DNA of 64,000 nt from Jeotgalicoccus saudimassiliensis (GTDB lineage: Bacteria > Bacillota > Bacilli > Staphylococcales > Salinicoccaceae), in the NCBI RefSeq assembly GCF_000756715.1, contig NZ_CCSE01000001.1:1456001-1520000 (forward strand). The letters are read 5' to 3'. Each line of letters begins with the position of its first letter. Position 1 is the first letter of the stretch. Below the pieces are notes generated by a model. That model was not told the DNA's origin. It worked only from the letters and a program-made list of their open reading frames with translations, and ran no database searches. A program made the position numbers and the translations under genes. Below are positions 51,584-61,059 of this stretch, one piece after another.

Positions 51584-52232
51584 AGACGATTTTAGAATAG
51601 CAGAAATGTATAAGGAATACTTGTTGAAAAATGCACCTGAAGACGAGATACACATTGCTCTGAATGCAGCTGAGAGTCTAAAAACCATACAGAACCACGA
51701 TATTAATCTCATGCTTGTAGATATTTACCTCCCCGATATGCATGGTGATAAATTAATAGAAAATGTTTTAAAACAATATCCTTATATGAACTTTATAGTA
51801 GTAACAGCAAGTCAGGAAAGTGAAAAGGTTAAAAATGCGATGCAGCTCGGCGCACTATACTATTTAGTCAAGCCTGTGAAACTGGATAAATTAAGTGAGA
51901 CTGTTAATGACTATAAAAAGAAAAATGTGACTCTTTCAAAATCAATTGAACTGGAACAAGATGATATAGATATGTATTTCGGGCGCATAGGGACACCTGC
52001 GGTAAACAGTCTTCCAAAAGGCATTGACCCATTGACACTTAAAAAGATTGAAGAAGTTTTTTCAAACCAGCATGAATGGACATCATCCCAGCTGGGTGAG
52101 CATTTGGGAACTTCCAGAACAACGGTCCGAAGATATTTGGAATACATGAGAGAGTTGGGAAAGCTGACTGTTTCTCAGGATTTTGGAGATAAGGGACGGC
52201 CTGAAAAAAAGTATAGAAAGAACCTATCGTGA
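51564..52232 (+). CDS. CitB/DctR-type response regulator
   Basis: This 222-residue regulator has an N-terminal receiver (acidic pocket EDD at 7-9, phospho-acceptor D53 in LVDIYLPD, the conserved Lys in LVKPVK) and a C-terminal HTH (WTSSQLGEHLGTSRTTVRRYLEYM) of the CitB class. The start is TTG 51564 with AAGGAG nine bases upstream, inside the kinase gene. It probably activates tctC transcription when the kinase detects its carboxylate. Confidence 0.92.
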   Translation: MKILIVEDDFRIAEMYKEYLLKNAPEDEIHIALNAAESLKTIQNHDINLMLVDIYLPDMHGDKLIENVLKQYPYMNFIVVTASQESEKVKNAMQLGALYYLVKPVKLDKLSETVNDYKKKNVTLSKSIELEQDDIDMYFGRIGTPAVNSLPKGIDPLTLKKIEEVFSNQHEWTSSQLGEHLGTSRTTVRRYLEYMRELGKLTVSQDFGDKGRPEKKYRKNLS

Positions 52233-52261
52233 ACTTTATGTTTTTTAATAACATAAAGTTC
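52231..52261. terminator. Hairpin after the two-component genes
   Basis: GAACTTTATGTT-N7-AACATAAAGTTC is a perfect 12-bp stem starting within the regulator stop codon and followed by TTTATATTTTT. It is AT-rich, so it may be an inefficient terminator or also an operator. Confidence 0.65.
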
Positions 52262-52277
52262 TTTATATTTTTAACTT

Positions 52278-52314
52278 TGGTAGCGTTTACATTTTAAGGT
52301 TGTCTATTTAAGAT
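52278..52314 (+). promoter_or_regulatory. tctC promoter with overlapping cre site
   Basis: TTTACA (52286-52291), N17, TAAGAT (52309-52314) form the promoter. TGGTAGCGTTTACA (52278-52291) matches the CcpA cre consensus TGNAANCGNWWNCA except at one base and covers the -35, so glucose repression is expected. Confidence 0.65.
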
Positions 52315-52367
52315 GGGTAGCAGTAACGAAAAATGAATTTTCAAACTATTGGAAGGGGATGTATTTT

Positions 52368-53363
52368 ATGAAAGGCCATATGAAAATATTTTCAGGAATC
52401 ATGTTATCCGCTGCTCTAGTGCTCGGAGGGTGCAGCAGCGGTGACAGTTCAGCAGATTCGGAAGCAGCTTATCCTACAAAGAATCTTGAAATCGTTGCAC
52501 CTGCAACACCAGGAGGCGGCTGGGATACTACAGCACGTGCTATGCAAAATGTTCTTGATTCAGAGGGACTTGTTGAATCAAATATGAATGTTGTTAACAA
52601 ACCGGGAGGCGGCGGTGAAGTCGGCTGGCAATATCTTAAAGGTAAAGACGGTCATACGATTTCAATTAACTCGAGTCTTGTAATCGCTAATAACCTTTTA
52701 GGTCAAAGTGAGCTTACATACGAAGACTTCACACCATTAGCAATTCTTGCAACAGAGTGGATGACGGTTGCAGTTCCCGGTGATTCTGAAATTGAAGACG
52801 GGATTGCGATGCTCGATCAGCTGAAAGAAGATCCTAAATCATTGAAAATCGGTGTAGGACCGGCTCTTGGAAACAATGACCATCTTTCATTCGTACGTGT
52901 TGCTGAAGATTATGGAGTAGACGTATCACAACTTGATTATATGATTTATGAAAGTGGCGGAGACATTCTGACTGCTCTGATGGGCGGACATATTGACGTT
53001 GCGACACTTTCACTTTCAGAATCACTTGATCAGCACCTGGACGGCAGCATCAACATTATTGCTACAACTGCAGATGCACCAATTCCGGAAGACGAAAGCA
53101 TTCAGTCATGGCAGGATCAGGGCATCGACTTTACTTTCCCTCACTGGAGAGGAATCATGGGACCGCCTGATATGACAGAAGAAGAAATAGCTTACTGGGA
53201 TGAAACATTCGGCAAAATGGTCGAAACCGAAGGATGGCAGCAGGTTCTGGAAAATAACAGCTGGGAAGACTACTACATGGACAGCGCAGAAACGAGTGCT
53301 TTCCTTGAAGAACAGAGTGCAATGTATGAAGATCTTATGCAAAAAGCAGGCTTAACTGAGTAA
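52368..53363 (+). CDS. tctC: Tripartite tricarboxylate transporter binding lipoprotein TctC
   Basis: This 331-residue lipoprotein has lipobox LGGC and then a serine-rich linker. The TctC/Bug fold is recognised from YPTKNLEIVAPATPGGGWDT (ligand loop) and VVNKPGGGGEVGW. It would bind a tricarboxylate or another carboxylate outside the cell for TctA/B. ATG 52368, nine bases after GGAAGGGG, is preferred over ATG 52359. The ligand is not readable from sequence: citrate, tricarballylate and 2-methylcitrate-type acids are options. Confidence 0.93.
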   Translation: MKGHMKIFSGIMLSAALVLGGCSSGDSSADSEAAYPTKNLEIVAPATPGGGWDTTARAMQNVLDSEGLVESNMNVVNKPGGGGEVGWQYLKGKDGHTISINSSLVIANNLLGQSELTYEDFTPLAILATEWMTVAVPGDSEIEDGIAMLDQLKEDPKSLKIGVGPALGNNDHLSFVRVAEDYGVDVSQLDYMIYESGGDILTALMGGHIDVATLSLSESLDQHLDGSINIIATTADAPIPEDESIQSWQDQGIDFTFPHWRGIMGPPDMTEEEIAYWDETFGKMVETEGWQQVLENNSWEDYYMDSAETSAFLEEQSAMYEDLMQKAGLTE

Positions 53364-53387
53364 CATAATTAAAATACGGAAAAGTGG

Positions 53388-53837
53388 GTGGAGATCATTA
53401 GATTTATAGTACCTTCAATCATACTGGTAATTTCCGTAATCTATCTGATACTGACATTTAACTTACCTGAGTCCAAAGTTGGAAATCCTACAGCAGCAAT
53501 GAACTACCCGCTGCTGATAGGGTTTTCACTTTTAGGATTGTCAATTCTTTATATTCTGTCGGAAATCAAAGACAAGAAGAAAGCCTTCACAGCATTTAAG
53601 ATATTTGCTGATAAAGAACTGACAGTAAAAGTTGTTGTTGTGATGGTATTCTGTTTAGGTTACACATTATTATTTGAACGCATCGGATTTTTAATTTCGA
53701 CAGTGTTATTTTTAGGAGCTTTATTATTTTTAATAAACGGAAGACGCAAATGGATAATGAATATTACTGTAGCAGTTTTGTTTTCATTTATTTCATGGTA
53801 CACGTTCTCAGAACTGTTAAGCGTCAGCTTGCCATAA
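53388..53837 (+). CDS. tctB: Tripartite tricarboxylate transporter small subunit TctB
   Basis: This 149-residue protein has four membrane helices and the TctB pattern: an N-terminal helix, then the loop NLPESKVGNPTAAMNYPLLIG, two central helices and a final pair. GTG 53388 is taken as the start, but the RBS is weak (CGGAAAAG), perhaps compensated by coupling to tctC 24 bases upstream. Confidence 0.88.
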   Translation: MEIIRFIVPSIILVISVIYLILTFNLPESKVGNPTAAMNYPLLIGFSLLGLSILYILSEIKDKKKAFTAFKIFADKELTVKVVVVMVFCLGYTLLFERIGFLISTVLFLGALLFLINGRRKWIMNITVAVLFSFISWYTFSELLSVSLP

Positions 53838-53850
53838 AGGAGGCTTATCG

Positions 53851-55356
53851 ATGGGTGTAGATTGGAATAGTTTTCTGGAAGGTTTAACAACAGCCTTAAG
53901 CCTCCAAAATATAATATTTATTATTCTCGGCGGACTGCTGGGAACAATTGTCGGTATGCTTCCGGGCCTTGGCCCTGCCACAGCGATTGCAGTTCTTATT
54001 CCGATTACATTTGGAATGGACTCTACAAGCGCGCTTGTTCTTCTTGGAGCAATTTACTATGGAGCAATGTACGGCGGTTCCAGAAGCTCGATTTTACTCA
54101 ATACACCGGGTGACGGATCTGCAATCGCAGCAACATTTGACGGATACCCAATGACAAGAAAAGGGCAGGCCGGGCAGGCTTTAACATTAGCAACTCTTGC
54201 TTCTTTAGTTGGTGGTACCGTAGCAATTATCGGATTTGTATTTCTCGCCAAACCATTAGCAAACTTTGCATTGCAGTTTGGACCTGCAGAGTACTTCTTC
54301 CTGCTGTTATTCACACTGTCAGCTGTAGTTTCTCTCGCAAAAGGAAATATGATAAAGGGGTTTGTTTCAATGGCCCTTGGTCTTCTTATAACTACAATTG
54401 GTGTGGATTCACAGTCAGGTGTATATCGTTATACATTTGATATCCCGCACCTGAGCGAAGGAATCGATTTTCTTGTAGTTATTATCGGTATTTATGCTGT
54501 CGGGGAAGTGCTCTACAACATTTTACTTCTTAATGACGACAGTCAGAGAATTAAACAGAGTGTAGGTAAAACCTGGATTACAAAAGAGCAGTGGAAGCGT
54601 TCATTCTGGCCGACTCTCCGCCAGTCTCCTGTCGGTTTCCTGATAGGAATACTTCCAGGGGCCGGCGGTTCCATTGCCTCAATGATCAGTTATTCAACTG
54701 AGCAGCAGCTATCCAAAAAGAGTGAAGAATTTGGTAAAGGAGCACCTGAAGGGCTCGCTGCACCGGAGTCTTCGAATAACGCAGCGGCAATCGGTGCATT
54801 TATACCTATGCTTACTATGGGTATCCCCGGTTCAGGTACAACCGCAGTAATTCTCGGTGCTCTCATTATGCTTGGACTGCAGCCCGGACCGATGCTGTTT
54901 CAGAACCAGCCGGATGTTGTGTGGACATTCATTAACAGTTTAGCTATCGGTAACATCGCACTTGTTATTATGAATATACTTTTAATCGGGTTCTTAATTA
55001 AAATCTTAAAAACACCGCCTAAAGTACTCTATCCGATTATCTTAGTACTGGCATTTATCGGAACATACACACTCGGATACAGTATTGTCGACTTTTCTAT
55101 TCTGATGATCTTTGGAGTTATCGGTCTGTTTATGAAGATCCTTAACATTCCTACTGCACCGCTGATTCTTGCAGTTATAATCGGCCACCAGCTGGAACAG
55201 AACTTCAGAATGGCAAGTGTAAGTTACGATAATGTCTTTGCAATGATGACTGCTTCACCAATTGCAATTTTATTTGCAGTATTAACTGTGTCATCTGTAT
55301 TCCTTCCTATGATACTTGGACGTCTTTCAAGAGTAAAAGTTGATAATAAAGGATGA
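53851..55356 (+). CDS. tctA: Tripartite tricarboxylate transporter large subunit TctA
   Basis: This 501-residue permease has about 12 helices and TctA hallmarks: GTIVGMLPGLGPATAIAVLIP, YGGSRSSILLNTPGDGSAI and GILPGAGGSIASMISY, plus MLTMGIPGSGTTAVILG in the second half. These are the repeated substrate/ion loops. The RBS AAGGAGG lies 13 bases after tctB. It uses an ion gradient to import the TctC ligand. Confidence 0.95.
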   Translation: MGVDWNSFLEGLTTALSLQNIIFIILGGLLGTIVGMLPGLGPATAIAVLIPITFGMDSTSALVLLGAIYYGAMYGGSRSSILLNTPGDGSAIAATFDGYPMTRKGQAGQALTLATLASLVGGTVAIIGFVFLAKPLANFALQFGPAEYFFLLLFTLSAVVSLAKGNMIKGFVSMALGLLITTIGVDSQSGVYRYTFDIPHLSEGIDFLVVIIGIYAVGEVLYNILLLNDDSQRIKQSVGKTWITKEQWKRSFWPTLRQSPVGFLIGILPGAGGSIASMISYSTEQQLSKKSEEFGKGAPEGLAAPESSNNAAAIGAFIPMLTMGIPGSGTTAVILGALIMLGLQPGPMLFQNQPDVVWTFINSLAIGNIALVIMNILLIGFLIKILKTPPKVLYPIILVLAFIGTYTLGYSIVDFSILMIFGVIGLFMKILNIPTAPLILAVIIGHQLEQNFRMASVSYDNVFAMMTASPIAILFAVLTVSSVFLPMILGRLSRVKVDNKG

Positions 55357-55362
55357 TGAAAA

Positions 55363-56280
55363 TTGACTTGGATTATTGAAGAATCAAAAAGCCAGCAGCA
55401 GCTGGCTTCAGATTTTATGGAACATGTAAAAAATGATAATGCATTACCAATTGTGGGAGCTCATGACGGCATGAGCTCCCTTTTGGCAAAAAAATGCGGT
55501 TTTAATCATCTGTATCTTTCCGGTGGCGCACTGTCGGCAAGTATGGGTATTCCTGACATAGGGCTTTTGACTCTGGAAGATGTCGCCGGCCGTGCACGCG
55601 AAATTATAAGAGCATCAAATCTTCCCCTGCTGGTTGATATCGACAACGGGTTTGGAGAACCTTTAAATGTTGCACGGACATGTCTCGAAATGGTCGAAGC
55701 AAGGGTAGCTGCTGTTCAAATCGAAGATCAGCAGATTCCTAAAAAATGCGGACATTTAAACGGAAAGAAACTGATTTCTGAAGATGATATGGTTAAAAAG
55801 ATTCAAATGATTAAAAAGACTGCCCCAACGCTTAAAATTGTTGCACGCTCTGATGCATATGCTGTGGAAGGGATGCCAGGCATGACTGAAAGGCTTCACG
55901 CATATATAGAAGCCGGTGCCGACATCGTATTTCCCGAGGCAATGCGTTCTGAAGATGACTTCCGCTTTATGCGAAAAGAATTTAATGTTCCTGTACTTGC
56001 TAATATGACTGAATTCGGAAAAACAGATTATATTGATCTTGAAACCTTTTCTGAAATAGGAATCAATCTGGTTATTTTTCCTGTAACGTCACTCAGAGCT
56101 GCTGCTTATAATATCGAAACAACCTATAAAGTAATAAAAGAAAAAGGTACTCAGAAATCTGTACTGGATAAACTCCAGACTCGTAAAGAGCTGTATGAAA
56201 TTCTAAAACTGCACGAATATGAAGAAATGGATTCAAAAATTGCCCGTACAGTACTGCCCGGTGAACAAGTAGATGACTGA
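55363..56280 (+). CDS. prpB: Methylisocitrate lyase-type enzyme (PrpB family)
   Basis: This 305-residue member of the isocitrate lyase/PEP mutase superfamily aligns well from end to end with Bacillus PrpB: PIVGAHDGMSSLLAKKCGF, the metal-site VDIDNGFG (D92/D94), and the catalytic loop IPKKCGHLNGK with C129. The reaction would be 2-methylisocitrate to pyruvate plus succinate. It starts with TTG 55363, six bases after tctA, so it is the last gene of tctCBA-prpB. No prpC or prpD is nearby, so the lyase may act on an imported tricarboxylate. Confidence 0.85.
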   Translation: MTWIIEESKSQQQLASDFMEHVKNDNALPIVGAHDGMSSLLAKKCGFNHLYLSGGALSASMGIPDIGLLTLEDVAGRAREIIRASNLPLLVDIDNGFGEPLNVARTCLEMVEARVAAVQIEDQQIPKKCGHLNGKKLISEDDMVKKIQMIKKTAPTLKIVARSDAYAVEGMPGMTERLHAYIEAGADIVFPEAMRSEDDFRFMRKEFNVPVLANMTEFGKTDYIDLETFSEIGINLVIFPVTSLRAAAYNIETTYKVIKEKGTQKSVLDKLQTRKELYEILKLHEYEEMDSKIARTVLPGEQVDD

Positions 56281-56469
56281 GCAAGTATATAGTGCGCCCA
56301 ATAGTAGAATCGGCTATATTATCTGAAACAGTAATTCTCTTGCCGAAGAATATTATTTATTTTATGTCCCGGTCCCATTTTATATTCTACGCTTGAATTC
56401 CAAGCCGTAATCATTACATTTTTTAATTAATAAATGTATACTCAAATTAAAAATAAGGCGGGATAATCA

Positions 56470-56946
56470 ATGAGCAGTATTTATGATATAGAAGTTGAAA
56501 ATAAAGACCACAGCACTTACACACTCGATAAGTACGAAGACCATGTAATAGTTATCGTTAACACAGCAACAAAATGCGGTTTAAGCGGACAGTTTGACGG
56601 ACTTGAAAAGCTGTATCAGCAATATAAAGATGAGAAGTTTATCATTCTAGGTTTCCCATGTAACCAGTTTGCCAATCAGGAGCCGGGCAGCGCGGAAGAG
56701 GCTGCTGAGTCTTGCAAAATTAATTACGGCGTTACTTTCCCAATTCATGAAAAAATTAATGTTAACGGTGAGAATGAACACCCGTTGTACACTTATTTAA
56801 AAGAACAGCAGGGCGGATTGCTCGGCAGTAAAATCAAATGGAACTTCACTAAATTTGTAATAGACAGAAACGGTGAAGTCGTAAAAAGATTCGGACCTAA
56901 GGACGAACCCAAGAAAATGGACAGCCTTATACAGGAACTGTTGTAA
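56470..56946 (+). CDS. Glutathione peroxidase-family thiol peroxidase
   Basis: This 158-residue GPx-fold peroxidase of the BsaA type has the peroxidatic Cys at residue 36 in NTATKCGLS, GFPCNQFANQEPG with a likely resolving Cys, and WNFTKFVIDRNG. Bacterial forms usually use thioredoxin or bacillithiol, not glutathione. It reduces hydrogen or organic peroxides. It is monocistronic, and the 190 bases upstream contain no other feature that I can support. Confidence 0.93.
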   Translation: MSSIYDIEVENKDHSTYTLDKYEDHVIVIVNTATKCGLSGQFDGLEKLYQQYKDEKFIILGFPCNQFANQEPGSAEEAAESCKINYGVTFPIHEKINVNGENEHPLYTYLKEQQGGLLGSKIKWNFTKFVIDRNGEVVKRFGPKDEPKKMDSLIQELL

Positions 56947-56953
56947 CAATATA

Positions 56954-56991
56954 AAAATACCTTACCGGAATTGTTCCGGTAAGGTATTTTT
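56954..56991. terminator. Bidirectional terminator gpx / RND
   Basis: AAAATACCTTACCGGAA/TTCCGGTAAGGTATTTT is a 17-bp perfect stem with a 3-base loop. Confidence 0.92.
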
Positions 56992-59900
56992 CATTTTCTA
57001 TTGCTATTATTTTTCATTTTATCGATTAGTCTTTGCATCTCATCGATATAATTTCTTTCCTCTTCTTCTTCATTCACTTCATTAACATTCATCTGTTCTG
57101 TCTGTGCTTCTTTACGTTTTTCAGCATCGATATCTTTTTGAGTAATGATTTCGCCTTCAGGCGTCATATACTTCTTATGCATGTTGCGTGTTTCTTTGTC
57201 GATATAGCTGTAAAAGATCGGAATTACAAACAGTGTAAAGAACGTACTGCTGACGAGTCCACCGATGACTACTGTCCCCATAGGTGCAATCATCTCTCCG
57301 CCTTCACCGATACCCATTGCCAGCGGTAGCATACCAAGCGCTGTTGTCAGTGCTGTAATAATAATCGGACGGAAACGGTGCTGAACACTGATTTCGAGCG
57401 CTTCAATTGTCGGAATACCTTTTTCTTTCTGCTGATTCGTATAGTCGACAAGCAGTATGGAGTTGTTGACCACTATCCCGAGCAGCATTATAATACCGAC
57501 GAATGACACAACGCTTAACGGGCTGTCTGTAAGTACCAGTGCCGCCATGACACCGACAATACTTAACGGCATTGCCATAATAACGATAAACGGATGTCTA
57601 AACGATTCAAACTGTGCAACCATGACCAGGTAGATAAATACTACACCTAAGACGATTGCGAGCAGCATTTGAGGAATCGCATCCCCAAGCATTTCAAGAT
57701 CTCCCCCTACAGAATAGTGAGTATCTTCACTGAAGTCTGCGCCTGCAACGATATCTTCGACGTATGTGCCTGCTTCATTAAGAGACATATCTGAAGAATA
57801 AGTTACTGTCAGTTCACTTGTTTCTTCCTGGTCGTTGCGCGTAATTAACGGCAGCATTTCCGCCTCTTCAAGTGTTGCAACTTCACTGACCGCCACGTAT
57901 TCACCCTCAGCATTCGGAATCTCAAGTGTTTCAAAATTCGACACGCTGTCAAGGTACGTATCCGGATATTTCACGTTGATGGACATGAACTCATCATCCG
58001 CTTCAACAGTTGAGGCCATGATACCATTTGATGCTTCGTACAATGCCTGACCTATTTGTGCAGGCTGCAGACCGTTCTCCCGTGCAGCTGCACGGTCGAC
58101 CCTGATCTGCATTTCTTCCACCATGTCTTCTCTGCTCGAAGCAACACCTTCAATATCGCTGTCTGCTTCAAGTTCCTCAATAATAATTGCCTCGGATTCA
58201 GCTAGTCGCTCTGCGTTGCCGTCAGACACTCTCATCATCAGAGTATTCGGTTCCGAGCTCATACCGGACTGCGACATCGGAATCACATTAATATCTGCTG
58301 ATTCATCCAATACCCCCATCTCATCTTCTATATTGCCGATAAATTCATTTGTAGTTACATTTCGGTCAGACTGACTGACCAGCGTTGCTGTAATACTCGC
58401 TTTGTTAGTTTCTTCTGTCATCGACATCATCGGCTGGAGTGATCCGACGCTGCTCAGATACATTTCAATTTCAGGATAGTCTTCAAGCTGATCTTCGATA
58501 AGCTGAACTGTTTCAAAAGTATCATCATAAATCGTACCCTGTTCTTTTTCTATTTCAATAGTAATCGCGCCTTCATCACTTTCAGGCATTAATGTCATAC
58601 CCTGATTGATGACACCTGAAATACCTGCCGCCATAAGCAGTACAGTAATAATCATTACAAGCAGGCGGTGCTGCAGAGTCCAGCGTGTAAATCCTGTCAG
58701 CAGTTTCATATATGGTCTTTCAGTACGGACCTTTTCTATATTCTCCTCAGGCGCATCCAGTATGCGGCTCGCAATCATCGGCACAACTGTCAATGCGACG
58801 AACAGTGATGCAAAGAGACTGAATACGACAGTAATCGCCAGTGGTGTAAACAGCTGGCCGACAAGGCCGCTGACGAAAACCACAGGAGCAAATACGGCTG
58901 CAGTTGTCAGTGTTGATGCAATAATTGCAGAGGCGACTTCTTTCGTTCCGTCACTTGCTGCTTTCCCCGGATTTTTACCCATTGACAGATGACGGTATAT
59001 ATTTTCTATTACAACAACAGAGTTATCGACAAGCATCCCGATACCGAGTGCCAGTCCGCCAAGTGTCATTAAGTTAATACTTATATTTGTAAAGAAGAGC
59101 AGTGCAAACGTTGTGATAACCGAGAATGGTATAGCCAGTCCGATTATTAACGGTGCTTTTAAGTTGCGCAGGAATGCAAACAGAATAACCATTGCAAGTA
59201 TTGCTCCGGAAATCAGAGAAGTGTATACACTGTTAATCGCGAGATCGATATATTCACCTTCATCGTACAGCGTTTCAACGGTTAAGTTGCTGAATTCATC
59301 TTCTTCCAGTTTTTCATCAAGTACCTCATTGAATTCGCTGTTAACGTTCGATGCATTGGCATCTGATGCAAGCATTACATCAATAGAAAGTGCATTATCC
59401 TGGTTGAGTCTCGTAATCGAGTTGCTGTCCTGTTCTTCTATGGAGACGTCTGCAATATCATCAAGTGTCAGCGTTTTACCTCCGGGAAGGTCGGCAATGA
59501 CCAGCTCACTTAGTGTTTCAACACCGTCGATATCGCTTATTGTACGTGTCGAGATGGCAGTACGGTCTTCGGTATCGACAATTGTGGCATTCGGTATCGA
59601 GATGTTGTTTGCCTCAATCAGCCCGGCAACATCGCTCTGGCTCATATTCCCTTCCGACAGGGCATCTACATCGAGATTAACCTGTATTTCCTCAACAACC
59701 GTACCGTTTTGTGAAATCGATGCAACACCTTCAATATTCTCAAGTGCAGTAATTAAATTATCTACCTGTCCCTGATATTCAGCGATATCATCACCACTCG
59801 ATGTGACGGCCATTTGGATACTCGGCATCATGGAAATATCAAATTCAAGGAATGACGGGTCTCCAGCCTGATCCGGCAGCTGAACACTCTCAAGCGCTCT

Positions 59901-60227
59901 TGTAATGTCACTTTCCACTTCATCAATCGTCATATCATAGCCGAATTCCAAAATAACAATGGAGGAGTTCTCCTGTGATTGAGATGATATATTTGTCAGG
60001 CCGTTTATGGATGACAATTCCGACTCAATCGGTTTTGTGACATCCTCCATTACTTCTTCAGGCCCTGCCCCCTGATACGTAGTAGCCACTGCCGCAACAG
60101 GCGGCTGAATGTTCGGCATTAGCTGCAGCGGCAGTCTTGTTAATGACACCATTCCAAGCAGCATAAGTATTATCATAACGACGATTGTAAACTTGGGACG
60201 TCGTATGGAAAAATCCGATATTTTCAT
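56991..60227 (-). CDS. SwrC-like RND-family efflux pump
   Basis: This 1078-residue RND permease has two AcrB-like halves. The N-terminus ISDFSIRRPKFTIVVMIILM and helix 4, LGIGMLVDNSVVVIENIYRH, match the SwrC/YerP group. The relay position here is Asp-Asn, where the paralogue at 12.8 kb has Asp-Asp. The C-terminus carries a charged coiled-coil tail of about 50 residues (EVNEEEEERNYIDEMQRLID) not present in the other pump. ATG 60227 with AAGGAGAG is used; the longer frame from 60254 starts upstream of that RBS. No fusion protein gene adjoins it. SwrC exports surfactin in Bacillus; the substrate here is unknown. Confidence 0.9.
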   Translation of the reverse strand: MKISDFSIRRPKFTIVVMIILMLLGMVSLTRLPLQLMPNIQPPVAAVATTYQGAGPEEVMEDVTKPIESELSSINGLTNISSQSQENSSIVILEFGYDMTIDEVESDITRALESVQLPDQAGDPSFLEFDISMMPSIQMAVTSSGDDIAEYQGQVDNLITALENIEGVASISQNGTVVEEIQVNLDVDALSEGNMSQSDVAGLIEANNISIPNATIVDTEDRTAISTRTISDIDGVETLSELVIADLPGGKTLTLDDIADVSIEEQDSNSITRLNQDNALSIDVMLASDANASNVNSEFNEVLDEKLEEDEFSNLTVETLYDEGEYIDLAINSVYTSLISGAILAMVILFAFLRNLKAPLIIGLAIPFSVITTFALLFFTNISINLMTLGGLALGIGMLVDNSVVVIENIYRHLSMGKNPGKAASDGTKEVASAIIASTLTTAAVFAPVVFVSGLVGQLFTPLAITVVFSLFASLFVALTVVPMIASRILDAPEENIEKVRTERPYMKLLTGFTRWTLQHRLLVMIITVLLMAAGISGVINQGMTLMPESDEGAITIEIEKEQGTIYDDTFETVQLIEDQLEDYPEIEMYLSSVGSLQPMMSMTEETNKASITATLVSQSDRNVTTNEFIGNIEDEMGVLDESADINVIPMSQSGMSSEPNTLMMRVSDGNAERLAESEAIIIEELEADSDIEGVASSREDMVEEMQIRVDRAAARENGLQPAQIGQALYEASNGIMASTVEADDEFMSINVKYPDTYLDSVSNFETLEIPNAEGEYVAVSEVATLEEAEMLPLITRNDQEETSELTVTYSSDMSLNEAGTYVEDIVAGADFSEDTHYSVGGDLEMLGDAIPQMLLAIVLGVVFIYLVMVAQFESFRHPFIVIMAMPLSIVGVMAALVLTDSPLSVVSFVGIIMLLGIVVNNSILLVDYTNQQKEKGIPTIEALEISVQHRFRPIIITALTTALGMLPLAMGIGEGGEMIAPMGTVVIGGLVSSTFFTLFVIPIFYSYIDKETRNMHKKYMTPEGEIITQKDIDAEKRKEAQTEQMNVNEVNEEEEERNYIDEMQRLIDKMKNNSNRK

Positions 60228-60386
60228 ATGTACTCTCCTTATATATTCGTTCATTTATTTAAGCCGGCGGCTTGTTATATAATCCCTTATAATCATAATA
60301 AAGTAGTTGAACACATTCAATAAAAAATAATTTTATATGTGCCTGAAACTAATAAGAAGTGTCGGAATTGAGTCGAAGGAGTAAGT

Positions 60387-60418
60387 AAAGCCCCGGAATT
60401 AATCAGTTCCGGGGCTTT
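60387..60418 (-). terminator. Terminator after folA
   Basis: AAAGCCCCGGAA/TTCCGGGGCTTT is a 12-bp perfect stem with an 8-base loop. T tracts are short, so efficiency is uncertain. Confidence 0.65.
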
Positions 60419-60429
60419 GGTTTCAATGG

Positions 60430-60921
60430 TTATTTCCTTTTCCATAATTCAAATGTATGCTCATATATATTTTTATCATCAACGATACCTTTTTCTGTTT
60501 CAACCAGTTCAAATTTACTGTAGTCAAAATTCTCATCGAAGTACGTATCGCCATCGAATGTTTTATGAATGACCGTCCGGTATAATTCATCGACTTCATC
60601 TTCAAACATTTTAAACAGTACCGCACCGCCGATAATATAAAGGTCTTCATCGCCGTTTCTCTCAAGCTCGAGAATTTCTTCTTTTGAATGCACAACAATC
60701 GCACCCGGTGCCTCGTAATCCTGCCGGGTTGTCAGCACGATATTCTTCCGGCCTGGAAGGGGCCTGTTCGGAATTGTTTCATAAGTCTTACGTCCCGTGA
60801 CGATATCTCCGCGCATTGTAATTTTTTTAAAAAAGGCCACATCTGCAGGCAGGCGCCACGGCAGTGCATCACCTTTACCAATCAGTCTGTTCTCATCTTC
60901 AGCCCAAACATAAGCGAGCAT
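60430..60921 (-). CDS. folA: Dihydrofolate reductase
   Basis: This 163-residue DHFR reduces dihydrofolate with NADPH. Marks are IGKGDALPWRLPADVAFFKK with the catalytic acid D27, the NADPH-binding GRKTYETIPNRPLPGRKNIV, and the conserved YIIGGAVLFKMF. ATG 60921 lies eight bases after AAAGGAG. The in-frame ATG 60927 is too close to the RBS, and ATG 60978 would add 19 residues upstream of the normal N-terminus. No thyA gene is adjacent, unlike in many Bacillota. Confidence 0.95.
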   Translation of the reverse strand: MLAYVWAEDENRLIGKGDALPWRLPADVAFFKKITMRGDIVTGRKTYETIPNRPLPGRKNIVLTTRQDYEAPGAIVVHSKEEILELERNGDEDLYIIGGAVLFKMFEDEVDELYRTVIHKTFDGDTYFDENFDYSKFELVETEKGIVDDKNIYEHTFELWKRK

Positions 60922-61022
60922 ATACATCTCTCCTTTAACACCCGGATGTTTCTTATAAAATATATACCCGGATACCATCCTGATTATTCATTGATTTGGA
61001 GAATCCATACACACCAACGCTT

Positions 61023-61059
61023 ATAACATGGAGCGTTATAAAGTAACGCTCCATGTTAT
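61023..61059. repeat. 16-bp perfect hairpin without T tract
   Basis: ATAACATGGAGCGTTA and its complement are separated by five bases. The hairpin starts at the stop codon of the ABC ATPase gene (minus strand), where no T run follows. It could protect the 3' end of a transcript or act as a weak terminator, and it contains the GCGTTA core. Confidence 0.75.
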
